This document shows positions 54,398-62,845 of a DNA stretch of 64,000 nt, piece by piece. Position numbers and translations under genes: made by a program. The notes below the pieces were generated by a model. That model did not search any database and had not been told where the DNA came from. It was given only the letters and a program-made list of their open reading frames with translations. Within the stretch, counting starts at the first letter, position 1. Every line of letters starts with the position of its first letter. This DNA is from Desulfomonilaceae bacterium (GTDB taxonomy: Bacteria > Desulfobacterota > Desulfomonilia > Desulfomonilales > Desulfomonilaceae). The stretch lies in assembly GCA_031082285.1 (NCBI GenBank), contig JAVHLK010000002.1, positions 1 to 64,000 on the forward strand, written 5' to 3'.

Positions 54398-55621
54398 TTA
54401 CTCCATCTTGCAGCCGGTTTCCGAGGGATCCATGTAAGCTTGTTCGGGGGGGACCATCCCCACTATCTCGAAATAGTCCCATTCTTCCTTAATCTCATCG
54501 GGTCGTTTGGCTCTCAGGATGTATGCGTTGCCCGTCTGCATGTGGTCTTCAGCTCTAATGTGGCCGGGGTTGGCCAGCAAGTCCTTGAACTTGTGCCCTT
54601 CCAAGGCCTTTATGACCGCCTCGGCATCCTTGCTTCCGGCTCGCTTAACCGCTTCCAGGTACTGGATCACGGCACTGTAGGTCGCTGCGTTCATCCAGTT
54701 CGGCGGCCTGTTGAACTTCTTCCTCCACTTCTCCACGAATTCCTTGGCGCCGGGGTTGTCGCTCTTCCAGTACCACGCACCGGTCACGTAATCGTCGGCA
54801 AAAACTTCCGGCCCGGCCGCCTTGATGTCGTCAATGAAAAGCAACGCGTGGACGATCTTGGCCTTGTTCTTCAGTCCGAACTCAGCGGCCTGCTTCGTGG
54901 AATTGACTCCGTCTTTGCCCGCGTTGAGCAGTACGAGGACCTCGGGATTCGCGTTCATGGCCTTGAGAATGTACGGACTGAAATCGGCGGTTCCCAGAGC
55001 CACCATTTCGTTACCAAGCAAGGTCCCGCCCTTCTTCTCGAGTGCGGCCTTGAAGTGCGTGAGGAGATCGTGCCCCCATGCATAGTCCGCGGTGATCGTA
55101 AACCATTTCTTGCCAAGGTTTTCCCCTGCCCAGAGACCTACTGCAGTAGCGAGCATGTAATCATTGTATGCCCAGTCGAACGTGTAGCGATTGCAATCGG
55201 GGCCGGTGTGCCGCGTGGTTCCCGATCCGATGCTGAAGAAAAGCTTCTTGTGGAGCTTGGCTTGGTTTGACACGGCCAGGCCTGCCGCGCTGTTCGGGAC
55301 GTCGAAGATTACATCCACCTCGTCCTTCTCGTAGAGTTCCTTGGCCCTCTGGTTGGCGATGTCGGGCTTACACTGGTGATCCTTGCCGACGAACTCTATC
55401 TTCTTGTCCAACAGCGTGCCGCCGAAGTCTTCGATTGCCATCTTCGCGGCTTCCACATTGGCGGCGGTTATGCCTGCGTACGGACCCGACATGTCGGTGA
55501 GAACCGAAACCTTAACGGCTTCCGACCCGATTGCCGGGAGACATACGACAAGCGACAATCCGAGCGCCATAGCCAACGCAACGCGAATCCTCCGACCAAG
55601 AACCCCCAATTCCCTTGTCAT
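54398..55621 (-). CDS. livK: branched-chain amino-acid-type ABC substrate-binding protein
   Basis: A 407-residue periplasmic binding protein of the Peripla_BP_6 family. The signal peptide (ALAMALGLSLVVCLPAIGSEA) ends near residue 31. The mature part begins VKVSVLTDMSGPYAGITAAN, the typical first ligand-binding loop, followed by VDVIFDVPNSAAGLAVSNQA. Similar proteins in anaerobes bind aromatic acids as well as amino acids. AAGGAGGG precedes ATG 55621. It lies between the ATPase genes and the permeases, with a repeat-filled gap on its downstream side. Confidence 0.92.
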   Translation of the reverse strand: MTRELGVLGRRIRVALAMALGLSLVVCLPAIGSEAVKVSVLTDMSGPYAGITAANVEAAKMAIEDFGGTLLDKKIEFVGKDHQCKPDIANQRAKELYEKDEVDVIFDVPNSAAGLAVSNQAKLHKKLFFSIGSGTTRHTGPDCNRYTFDWAYNDYMLATAVGLWAGENLGKKWFTITADYAWGHDLLTHFKAALEKKGGTLLGNEMVALGTADFSPYILKAMNANPEVLVLLNAGKDGVNSTKQAAEFGLKNKAKIVHALLFIDDIKAAGPEVFADDYVTGAWYWKSDNPGAKEFVEKWRKKFNRPPNWMNAATYSAVIQYLEAVKRAGSKDAEAVIKALEGHKFKDLLANPGHIRAEDHMQTGNAYILRAKRPDEIKEEWDYFEIVGMVPPEQAYMDPSETGCKME

Positions 55622-55740
55622 GATTCCCTCCTTAAGTGTGGTGGGCTGAGGAAACGGCACTCCATGCGGATGCCGCCCTGATGGGCAGGAGCCTTCCGCC
55701 GTCCGTTTCCTCCTGCGGTGCTCACGTTTCAGTCTTTTCA

Positions 55741-56436
55741 CTAGACGCCGAGGTACCGCCTCTTCACCTCTTCATCTTTGCGAAAAGACTCGCTATCTCC
55801 CTCGTAGACCACACGGCCTTCGTAAACGACGTGGTGCGTGTCCGCCACTTCCACGGCAAAATGGGTATTCTGTTCCACCAGCAGAATGGCGATGCGCTCT
55901 TTCTTGATCTCCGCAATTATGCTTGCGATTTCTCGAACCAGCAGAGGAGCGAGCCCCTCAGTGGGTTCATCGAGGAGCAGTACATTGATATCCATTGCAA
56001 GGACGCGAGCGATGGCCAACATCTGTTGCTCGCCCCCTGACAGCTGCGTGCCCATGTGACGGCTCCGAGCCTTCAATACGGGGAAATGGCTGAAAATCCG
56101 TTCCAGATCCCAAAGACCTCGCCGGTTCTTCCTCACGGGTAGGGTAAGGTTCTCCATTACCGTGAGCGAAGGAAATACCGCACGCTCCTCAGGAACGTAA
56201 CCCACCCCTCGTGCCGCGATCCGGTGGGGTCTGAAATTGGTTATAAATGCATCGTTGTGCACGATTGTGCCCTCCCTGGCGCGGACGAGCCCCATGATTG
56301 CCCGGAGCGTCGTGGTCTTTCCTGCTCCGTTTCGTCCGAGGAGCGTGGCGGTCCGTCCCGCAGGGATCTCGAAGGAAATTCCCTTGAGCACGTGGCTGTC
56401 GCCGTAATAAGCATGCACGTCTCGAAGACCGAGCAC
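55741..56436 (-). CDS. livF: branched-chain amino-acid-type ABC ATPase
   Basis: A 231-residue LivF-type ATPase. Walker A GRNGAGKTT is near residue 34, the signature is LSGGEQQMLAIARVL, Walker B is LLLDEPTEGL and the switch His lies in NTHFAVEVAD/LVEQNT. I choose the GTG at 56436, one base after the livG stop codon and eight bases after GGAGG, because it gives the usual MLGLRDVHAYYG start. Upstream ATGs would overlap livG. The two ATPases energise the LivHM permease. Confidence 0.92.
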   Translation of the reverse strand: MLGLRDVHAYYGDSHVLKGISFEIPAGRTATLLGRNGAGKTTTLRAIMGLVRAREGTIVHNDAFITNFRPHRIAARGVGYVPEERAVFPSLTVMENLTLPVRKNRRGLWDLERIFSHFPVLKARSRHMGTQLSGGEQQMLAIARVLAMDINVLLLDEPTEGLAPLLVREIASIIAEIKKERIAILLVEQNTHFAVEVADTHHVVYEGRVVYEGDSESFRKDEEVKRRYLGV

Positions 56437-56437
56437 C

Positions 56438-57199
56438 TCAATAACCTCCAAGGTAGGCTTCCTGGACTCCCTCATGTTCCCGGATTTCAGACGGCGTGCC
56501 CTCGGCCAATAAGAGCCCCTGGTAGAGTACGGTAATCTTGTCCGAGATCGTGAGTACCACGTCGATGTTGTGTTCAATCAGTACCACGGGGAGCCTCTGT
56601 GAGATCTGCCCAATGAGAGCCAGGACGCGTTCCGTGTCTTCGCTGCCCATACCGGAAGTGGGTTCGTCCAGCATGATCAGATCCGGATTCGTGGCTAGAG
56701 AGATGCCGATGTCAAGACATCTCTGGAGCCCATAAGGGAGGTTCTTGGCCGTCGTGTCCGCCCACGGGTCAAGTCCCACCTGTGTCAAAATCGTATCGGT
56801 CGTGGTTTTGACACCAACCAGACCATCGCAAGACATGAGGAAATTGTACCGGGATGAGCTTCTCGATTGAGCGGCAATTCGGATGTTCTCTCGAACCGAC
56901 AAGGCAGGAAAAATGCTCGTGATCTGAAAGGACCTTCCGATGCCCATTTGGGAAATCCTGTGGGGAGGGAGGCCCGTGATCTTCTTTCCCCTGTAGTAGA
57001 CCTCACCCCGATCCGGAACGAGGAAACCGCTGAGCAGGTTGAAGAGGGTAGTCTTGCCTGCTCCGTTGGGACCGATCACTGCGTGGACGCCCGCACCCAC
57101 TCTCAAGTTTATCCTGCCGACCGCGACAAGTGCGCCGAAACGCTTCGTCAGATCTTTCGTTTCCAGGATTGGGGATTCGTTTGTCTTTTCAGTCATCAT
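56438..57199 (-). CDS. livG: branched-chain amino-acid-type ABC ATPase
   Basis: A 253-residue LivG-type ATPase with Walker A GPNGAGKTT (near 43-51) and Walker B IMLDEPTSGM. The signature region reads LPYGLQRCLDIG, a variant of the usual LSYGQQRRLEIA with Pro in place of Ser, which I note as unusual. It is followed after one base by livF. Start choice between ATG 57199 and ATG 57196 is open because both lie close together without a strong ribosome site. Confidence 0.9.
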   Translation of the reverse strand: MMTEKTNESPILETKDLTKRFGALVAVGRINLRVGAGVHAVIGPNGAGKTTLFNLLSGFLVPDRGEVYYRGKKITGLPPHRISQMGIGRSFQITSIFPALSVRENIRIAAQSRSSSRYNFLMSCDGLVGVKTTTDTILTQVGLDPWADTTAKNLPYGLQRCLDIGISLATNPDLIMLDEPTSGMGSEDTERVLALIGQISQRLPVVLIEHNIDVVLTISDKITVLYQGLLLAEGTPSEIREHEGVQEAYLGGY

Positions 57200-57346
57200 G
57201 GTTGGTTGCCGTATCCCACCGAAGGGACGGTCCCGGGCTGTGCGGATCCGTCCAAAGATGACCGACAAGATGCCGGTTCAGCCGTCCAAGCGACACCGTA
57301 CCGACGAACCGCGCGGCACCCCGGTATTCAACGATCGAGTACGAGA

Positions 57347-57487
57347 CGGGCATCCCGCGCTGAACGCGGGAGTCCCACGAAAGTGGTTTGAGGCTCCGAA
57401 CTTTCTTTCTTAGCCCGGGCCTCCGTGCCGATTGCTGCTCCGAGAGCGCCCGGCATCCCGCGCAGAACGCGGGACGGGACGCTACCG
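57347..57487. repeat. composite repeat block between livG and the CoA ligase gene
   Basis: The first part (57347-57430) is a reverse-oriented match to 43581-43672, sharing GCATCCCGCG, GAACGCGGGAGTCCCAC, GTGGTTTGAGGCTCC and AGCCCGGGCCTCCGTGCC. The second part (57433-57487) matches the reverse of 26224-26275 (CTGCTCCGAGAGCGCC, GGGACGCTACC). Two repeat families therefore abut here in a 330-base spacer that otherwise holds no gene. Confidence 0.65.
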
Positions 57488-57529
57488 CGCGGTTGCAGGA
57501 ATGTGCGACCGTATTCATGCCACTCAGCA

Positions 57530-59524
57530 CTAAGCTTTTCCGGCGCCATACATCTCCTCCGCCATCCGGACAAAGAACTCCAGTGATTCAGGGTTGCTCA
57601 TGGAATCCACATTCACGGCCAATTCCGTCGGCACCCCCGAGAGAATCTTCTTCACCGGCACTTCGAGCTTCTTGGCATTCAAGGTCTTGGGCACCTCTGC
57701 AATGGCGAAGACCTCATCAGGGACATGTCTCGGCGACAGGGCTTTGCGAATGGCATTCTTGATCCCGGTCTTGAGCTCGTCGTTCATTTCAAAGCCCGGT
57801 TTGAGAGCTACGAAAAGCGGCATGCGGTAGTGTCCGTCCGGTCCCTCATAGCCGATGATGAGGCTCTCCAGCACTTCCGGCAGCTCGTCGACCACGCCGT
57901 ATATCTCGCTGCTGCCCATGCGAACGCCCATTCGCTTCAAGGTTGAATCGGATCGACCCACTATCACGGCACTTCCTCCGGAGGTTATCCTCACCCAGTC
58001 ACCGTGCCGCCAGACTCCGGGATAGGCCTCGAAATAGCTCTCTTTGTATCGTCGATTGTCGGGATCGTTCCACAGGTACAACGGCATGGAGGGCATCGGC
58101 TCGGTGATAACCAGCTCCCCCACCTGATCCGTGAGCGGGTTGCCGTTCTCATCAAAGGCTTCGGCCTTGACTCCGAGGCATCGGCACTGGATCTCTCCGG
58201 CTCTCACCGGCAACAAAGGACAACATCCCACCAGCGCTGAGCACGGATCCGTGCCCCCGCTGACGGACCCGAGCAAGAGGTCTCGCTTCACACTGTCGTA
58301 GACCCATTTGAAGCCCGCCGGAGAGAGTGGCGATCCAGTCGAACCCACGGCGTTCAGTGCGCTCAGATCGTGGACCTTGCCGGGTTCCAGCGCTTCGCTC
58401 ATGCACGCGGTGAGGTATGCCGCACTAGTGCCGAAGACGGACATGCCGGATTTTTCCGCCATGTCCCAGAGTACGTCCATGTCGGGGTACCCTGGGCTGC
58501 CGTCATACAGGACGGCCGTAGCACCGGTGAGAAGGCCGGCCTGCAGGATGTTCCACATCACCCATCCGGTCGTACTGAACCAAAAGAATACGTCGCGGGG
58601 TTGAACATTCACGTGGAGTCCGAGGAACTTCAGGAGCTCGATGAGAATCCCGCCATGACCGTGAACCAGTGGTTTGGGCAGTCCCGTCGTGCCGGACGAA
58701 TACACGACCCAAAGCGGGTGACTGAACGGAACCTGTTCGAAAACCAGCTCACCACGCTCCCTGAGCAGATCCTGCCAGAGCAGAGCGTGTCCGATACCTT
58801 CGGCCTGCGACGCGGATTGGAGGTACGGTACCAGGATCGTTCGTTCGAGCGTCGGCAGAGCCTCCTGAAGCCGTTCGACTACGGGACGACAGTCGAACCG
58901 CTTCCCCCCGTACTGGTAACCGTCCACGGCAAGCAGTACCTTGGGTCCGATTTGTCTGAACCGATCGGTAATACTCCGGATTCCAAAATCGGGTGAGCAA
59001 CTGGACCACGTGGCGCCTATTCCGGCACACGCCAGGAACGCGACCACGGTCTGGGGGATGTTCGGCATATAGGCCACGACACGGTCACCCGGCACTACTC
59101 CCATGTTACGCAGCGCAACCGAGACCGCGGAAACCTGTTCACGAAGTTCGTCCCATGTTGTCTCCGTAAGAGGGTGAATCTCCGACTGGAATTTAAGCGC
59201 CGGTCGTCCGGTGGACACGTTCCTAAACACATGTTCCGCGTAATTGAGGTGCGATCCATCGAACCACGAGGCACCAGGCATACTTCTGGTGGACAACACC
59301 CTGTCGTACGGCTTGGATGCTTTAATCTCATAGTAATCCCAGAGGGATTCCCAAAAATCTTCCAGACTGCCGGTCGACCATTCCCACAGTTCCTCGTATC
59401 CCGCGAATCGGAGCCCTTTCTCTCTGTGAAGCCAGGCCAGATAATGGGTAATGTTCGCGCTTTTCTTCAGCGCCTCCGAAGGCTTCCACAACAACTCGCC
59501 TTCCACTATGTTTCTTGATTCCAT
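57530..59524 (-). CDS. acetoacetate-CoA ligase-type acyl-CoA synthetase
   Basis: A 664-residue AMP-forming ligase. Its length and motifs match acetoacetyl-CoA synthetases: WFDGSHLNYAEHV near residue 85, WVVYSSGTTGLPKPLVHGHGG near 270, GSTGSPLSP, GGTDPCSALVG and the C-terminal TLNAKKLEVPVKKIL with the catalytic Lys. ATG 59524 follows GGGAG by eight bases and is preferred to 59539. The gene opens the series with the Liv importer and 3-hydroxyacyl-CoA dehydrogenase, implying activation of an imported or internal 3-oxoacid. Confidence 0.9.
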   Translation of the reverse strand: MESRNIVEGELLWKPSEALKKSANITHYLAWLHREKGLRFAGYEELWEWSTGSLEDFWESLWDYYEIKASKPYDRVLSTRSMPGASWFDGSHLNYAEHVFRNVSTGRPALKFQSEIHPLTETTWDELREQVSAVSVALRNMGVVPGDRVVAYMPNIPQTVVAFLACAGIGATWSSCSPDFGIRSITDRFRQIGPKVLLAVDGYQYGGKRFDCRPVVERLQEALPTLERTILVPYLQSASQAEGIGHALLWQDLLRERGELVFEQVPFSHPLWVVYSSGTTGLPKPLVHGHGGILIELLKFLGLHVNVQPRDVFFWFSTTGWVMWNILQAGLLTGATAVLYDGSPGYPDMDVLWDMAEKSGMSVFGTSAAYLTACMSEALEPGKVHDLSALNAVGSTGSPLSPAGFKWVYDSVKRDLLLGSVSGGTDPCSALVGCCPLLPVRAGEIQCRCLGVKAEAFDENGNPLTDQVGELVITEPMPSMPLYLWNDPDNRRYKESYFEAYPGVWRHGDWVRITSGGSAVIVGRSDSTLKRMGVRMGSSEIYGVVDELPEVLESLIIGYEGPDGHYRMPLFVALKPGFEMNDELKTGIKNAIRKALSPRHVPDEVFAIAEVPKTLNAKKLEVPVKKILSGVPTELAVNVDSMSNPESLEFFVRMAEEMYGAGKA

Positions 59525-59682
59525 GGTTCTTGCTCCCATCAGTCTTGCGAGCAGAGCATCCGTTCCCGGAGATACACGTACCTTACACCGCGGTGGGAGA
59601 GCCCGTCACACACGGCCTGTCCGGAAATTGACTCGTGCGGGTACGACCGGCGAGACCCGGCGGGGACCGTCGGTCGATTCAG

Positions 59683-60264
59683 CTAATCGAAATTAGTGAA
59701 GACCACCACACACTTGGCCTCTTTCGGTCCGGTCACGCGACCGAAATGCGGCAGGCTGGAGTTGAAGTAAATGCAGTCCCCTTCTTCAAGGTGATATTCT
59801 TTGTCGTCTATGACGAAGTCCATCGAGCCTTCCAGCAGGAGAATCATCTCCTCGCCCTTGTGCTGGAAAACCTTGGTCCCCTCGGCACTTGGAGGCACCG
59901 TCAATATGTAGGGATCCATGTGTCGCCGGGGGAACGTTGGTGCCAAGGGTTCATAGCTATATCCGAACGATGAACCGGGACGGGAGATCGCCTGACGCAG
60001 GCTTTTCTTCACGATTGTCACGGTGACCGCCGCATTGTCCTCGGAGAACACCTCGCCGATGTGTACGTCAAGGGCTTTCGCCAGCGTCATGAGTGTAGAG
60101 ACGGGCGGCGCGGTTTTCGAGTTCTCCACCTTCGAGAGATAGCCTTTGCTGTATCCGCTCTTCTCGGCGAGCGCGGCAATTGTTAAGCCGCGGTCGATCC
60201 GCAACCGTCGGATACGTGGACCGATCTGTTCTTCACTAATCATGTCTGCGGACGCGGCCTCCAT
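59683..60264 (-). CDS. XRE-family regulator with cupin domain
   Basis: A 193-residue regulator. An N-terminal helix-turn-helix (about 16-70, RIRRLRIDRGLTIAALAEKSGYSKGYLS and following) is joined to a C-terminal cupin domain (about 120-193) with HKGEEMILLLEGSMDFVIDD and the LEEGDCIYFNSSLPH motif. Such regulators sense small carboxylates or CoA-related metabolites. It lies 158 bases before the CoA ligase gene on the same strand and is the probable local regulator of the ligase-liv-dehydrogenase series. An alternative start is ATG 60243. Confidence 0.9.
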   Translation of the reverse strand: MEAASADMISEEQIGPRIRRLRIDRGLTIAALAEKSGYSKGYLSKVENSKTAPPVSTLMTLAKALDVHIGEVFSEDNAAVTVTIVKKSLRQAISRPGSSFGYSYEPLAPTFPRRHMDPYILTVPPSAEGTKVFQHKGEEMILLLEGSMDFVIDDKEYHLEEGDCIYFNSSLPHFGRVTGPKEAKCVVVFTNFD

Positions 60265-60803
60265 GGAATGACGACAAAGGGTGGGGGCGTCTCGCTTGAG
60301 TCACCCCTTTACCTAAATGTTTCGAGTGGCTCCAATCCACCCCCGACACCGAAGATGCCGGTAGATGAACCAGGCCGGCGGCCTGGAAGTAGTGAACCAG
60401 CTTTCACCGTCCTTAGGAAACATGAGGTTTGCTTATGGGAAACTAGTTACAGCTCGACCGAAAATAAGTCAAGCTTTTTTTGACAACTCCGCGATTCACC
60501 CATTATTGCCGAGCTTCGTGATACGGTCCTGCCGAAAATGTCTGCCGGCCGAACTTCACGCTTGTCTCCAACCGAACGCACATGATACTATATCGGACCG
60601 TTTGCCGAAACGCGTGCAGCTCCCTCACAGGGCGTCCCAGGCCCGACGCACGTCTTCCCTCGGTATCGGAAGACCGCACGAACAGCTTACATGTCTTAGA
60701 GAAAACGATGTCGTGCCCGACCGGGCACTTTGGCGCTGTATGTAAATCCGTATTCGGTACGGGTGACCCGTTCACCCCGACACTCGGTTCCAGGAGGATG
60801 CCC
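60265..60803. other. divergent spacer between XRE regulator and V4R-like gene
   Basis: The 539 bases hold a possible plus-strand promoter at 60480-60509 (TTGACA, 18 bases, TATTGC), giving a leader of nearly 290 bases before ATG 60804. AGGAGG precedes that ATG. A frame reading into the gene from upstream is arginine/serine-rich and probably untranslated. No RNA family was recognised. Confidence 0.4.
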
Positions 60804-61346
60804 ATGGCGGAGATGAAAGGAAAATTCATATCACTTGCATGTTCTCTTCTCGAGACCAAACCGGATGCCAAGGCCGCCGCGTTGACCTCGGTCAAGCACA
60901 TGACCGGAAAAGAATGGAACGAACTCGATCCCGAAGGCTGGTACGATACCAGGGTGCTTGAATCGGTGTTCAAGGCCATCATGGACCATACGAGCCCTCT
61001 GCTCGGCTGGGCGGCCATCAAGGTCATCGGCAGAGGAGTGTATCCGACCATTCAGAGCACCGTGGGGCTGCCCACTCACCTTACTTCCCCCGTGGAGTTC
61101 GTCAAATTTGAGGCTCAAGGATTCTTGGACAACCATCGAGGCGCGGATGTGGTTCCACGAAAGATCATCAAGGCCGAACCCGGCATGGTGGTCATGGAAG
61201 CGCCGTCCCCCGGGTACAACTGCAGTTTCATTGAGGGGGTCTACGAAGGCATTCTCATCATGTGCGACATTCGAAACGGCAAAGTCAAGCAATCCCGATG
61301 CGTCACCAAGGGCGACCCGACCTGCGAATATGTCATCGCATGGTGA
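60804..61346 (+). CDS. V4R-like single-domain protein
   Basis: A 180-residue soluble protein resembling V4R/4-vinyl-reductase-type or heme-NO-binding-like small ligand domains. The end reads KQSRCVTKGDPTCEYVIAW, close to the family's C-x-GDPxCEF-type finish, and FIEGVYEGIL precedes it. Its core has GWYDTRVLESVFKAIMDH. AGGAGG six bases before ATG 60804 gives a strong start. Such domains bind small ligands and are often fused to regulators; here the domain stands alone. Nearby genes do not reveal the ligand. Confidence 0.6.
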   Translation: MAEMKGKFISLACSLLETKPDAKAAALTSVKHMTGKEWNELDPEGWYDTRVLESVFKAIMDHTSPLLGWAAIKVIGRGVYPTIQSTVGLPTHLTSPVEFVKFEAQGFLDNHRGADVVPRKIIKAEPGMVVMEAPSPGYNCSFIEGVYEGILIMCDIRNGKVKQSRCVTKGDPTCEYVIAW

Positions 61347-61404
61347 CGGGCCGGGGCCTGTACCCGCCGGCCTCATCGTGATGATGTGATCGTCGCGACG
61401 GAAA

Positions 61405-61485
61405 GTGGTCCGTCGTTGCACTCCTCGCAATGACATCATCGACGATGTCGTTGCGAGCGAGGCATTTCTCGCTGTCCGGGATTCT
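61405..61485. repeat. dispersed repeat of the CTCCTCGCAATGA type
   Basis: GTCGTTGCACTCCTCGCAATGACATC is followed by an imperfect inverted counterpart GATGTCGTTGCGAGCGAGGCA, making a hairpin-like block between the V4R-like gene and the convergent CobW-type gene. It is related to 31465-31545. Confidence 0.55.
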
Positions 61486-61545
61486 GCGAGCCCCTTCCCA
61501 TCGGTGAACCGGAGAGGCCGACCGCGGGGCCCCCGAGACGTTGGG

Positions 61546-62553
61546 CTACGCAAGCAAGCTGATTCCGGACTTCTCGAACATATGTCGGATATCGTCCTCT
61601 TTGAAGTCGCTCCGGATGAATACGACCCGATTGAGGAAGTTGTTATCCAGAGGACGTCCGTTGAACGGTTCTATGGTGTAAGATCGGCCCACGTGACTGT
61701 ACAGATACGGCCGGCCGGACTCGAAGAGAAACCCCTTCGCTCGTACCACGTCCGACGGGATGTTTTCGGCCACGTTCCGAAATTGAGCTACCGACCCTGA
61801 GAGCCACCGACAGGCCATGGAGATCAATCGGTCGGGCGGGGTCACCTGGGCGGCCGCGTCATCCAGAAACCGATCGACCACTTCCTCCAATTCCTCATCG
61901 GAAAGGAGGGGCTCCTCATTGACCTCCGCGGTGACTTTCGCCTCAGGACGGGATTTCGGAATGTCGAACACCCGAGCAAGGTCCACTTGAGCGTACGTCG
62001 TTTCGATAAAGGTTGCCGAGGGATTTTGTGAAAGTATGACCTCCTTCACTTTTTCCGTCGTTTCCCTGTCGGTGGTGTCGACCTTGTTGATGATGAACTT
62101 GTTCGAGGCTTCGATCTGTTTTTCCAATGCGACGAAGACCTCGTACTGTTCCAGAAAGTACGCGGCGTCTATCAGACAGTATTTCTCCAATGATGCGAAG
62201 TTTCCCTTAAATACGGGATTGAAGAGATCTCTGCCGATATCGGTGGGATTGGCGACCCCGCTGGCTTCCATGACGAGAATGTCCGGCTGGATCACAAAGG
62301 CTATTTGATACAACGCTTTGATGAAATCTCCTTTGACGCATGCACAGAATATGGATCCTCTGCTGATTTCGATCATTTCCAGCTCAGGGTTCTCAACGAG
62401 GGCTCCGTCGATGCCTTCCTCACCAAACTCATTCATCAGTACCATGAGCTTTACGTCAGGAGGCGTCTCCTTGAGCATGCGATTGAGCAAGGTGGTCTTT
62501 CCGCTCCCCAAAAAACCTGAAATCAGGTACACGTGAACTGCTGCTTGAGTCAT
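61546..62553 (-). CDS. CobW/G3E-family GTPase
   Basis: A 335-residue P-loop GTPase of the CobW/HypB/UreG class, which delivers metals to enzymes or cofactors. Walker A GFLGSGKTT (13-21), Walker B-like PDILVMEASGVANP, and the guanine motif NKVD are present. The metal-binding loop, usually CxCC, reads SIFCACVKGD with C70 and C72. A C-terminal CobW_C-like domain follows. Its ATG overlaps the stop of the CxxC thioredoxin-like gene by four bases (ATGA). It is the last gene of a likely metal/redox operon. Confidence 0.88.
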   Translation of the reverse strand: MTQAAVHVYLISGFLGSGKTTLLNRMLKETPPDVKLMVLMNEFGEEGIDGALVENPELEMIEISRGSIFCACVKGDFIKALYQIAFVIQPDILVMEASGVANPTDIGRDLFNPVFKGNFASLEKYCLIDAAYFLEQYEVFVALEKQIEASNKFIINKVDTTDRETTEKVKEVILSQNPSATFIETTYAQVDLARVFDIPKSRPEAKVTAEVNEEPLLSDEELEEVVDRFLDDAAAQVTPPDRLISMACRWLSGSVAQFRNVAENIPSDVVRAKGFLFESGRPYLYSHVGRSYTIEPFNGRPLDNNFLNRVVFIRSDFKEDDIRHMFEKSGISLLA

Positions 62554-62810
62554 TTGTCCGCTCCGGATATATACTTTCTGATCTCCGACTCTATTTGCTC
62601 CACTGAGATCGCCTTACCGGTGCTGATCACGTTCTCGTCGATTACCAGGGCAGGCGTGACGTAGACCTTCAGGCGAAAGAAGACCTCCTGATCCGTCACC
62701 TTTTCCACGGTAACGGCTTCCTCTCCCCCGATCCGCTCGACCGCCTCGACGGCATTCCGATACAGGGTGTCGCAACGTTGGCATCCGGTGCCCAAGACCT
62801 GAACCTTCAT
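62550..62810 (-). CDS. small thioredoxin-like CxxC protein
   Basis: An 86-residue thioredoxin-fold protein of the MTH895/TM0996 type: KVQVLGTGCQRCDTL with C10-x2-C13, and a cis-proline in YVTPALVIDE. Such small redox proteins are found beside metal or arsenic genes and corrinoid systems. It overlaps the CobW start by four bases. AAAGGA precedes the ATG. It probably handles reduction of a metal site or partner protein. Confidence 0.85.
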   Translation of the reverse strand: MKVQVLGTGCQRCDTLYRNAVEAVERIGGEEAVTVEKVTDQEVFFRLKVYVTPALVIDENVISTGKAISVEQIESEIRKYISGADK

Positions 62811-62845
62811 GGTGCTTTCCTTTTCGGCAGCGTGGGCAATACGCC

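Noticed and set aside
60719-60740. GGGCACTTTGGCGCT as a possible second sigma-54 promoter
   Set aside because: GG and GC spacing does not fit the strict -24/-12 rule and the flanking bases deviate.
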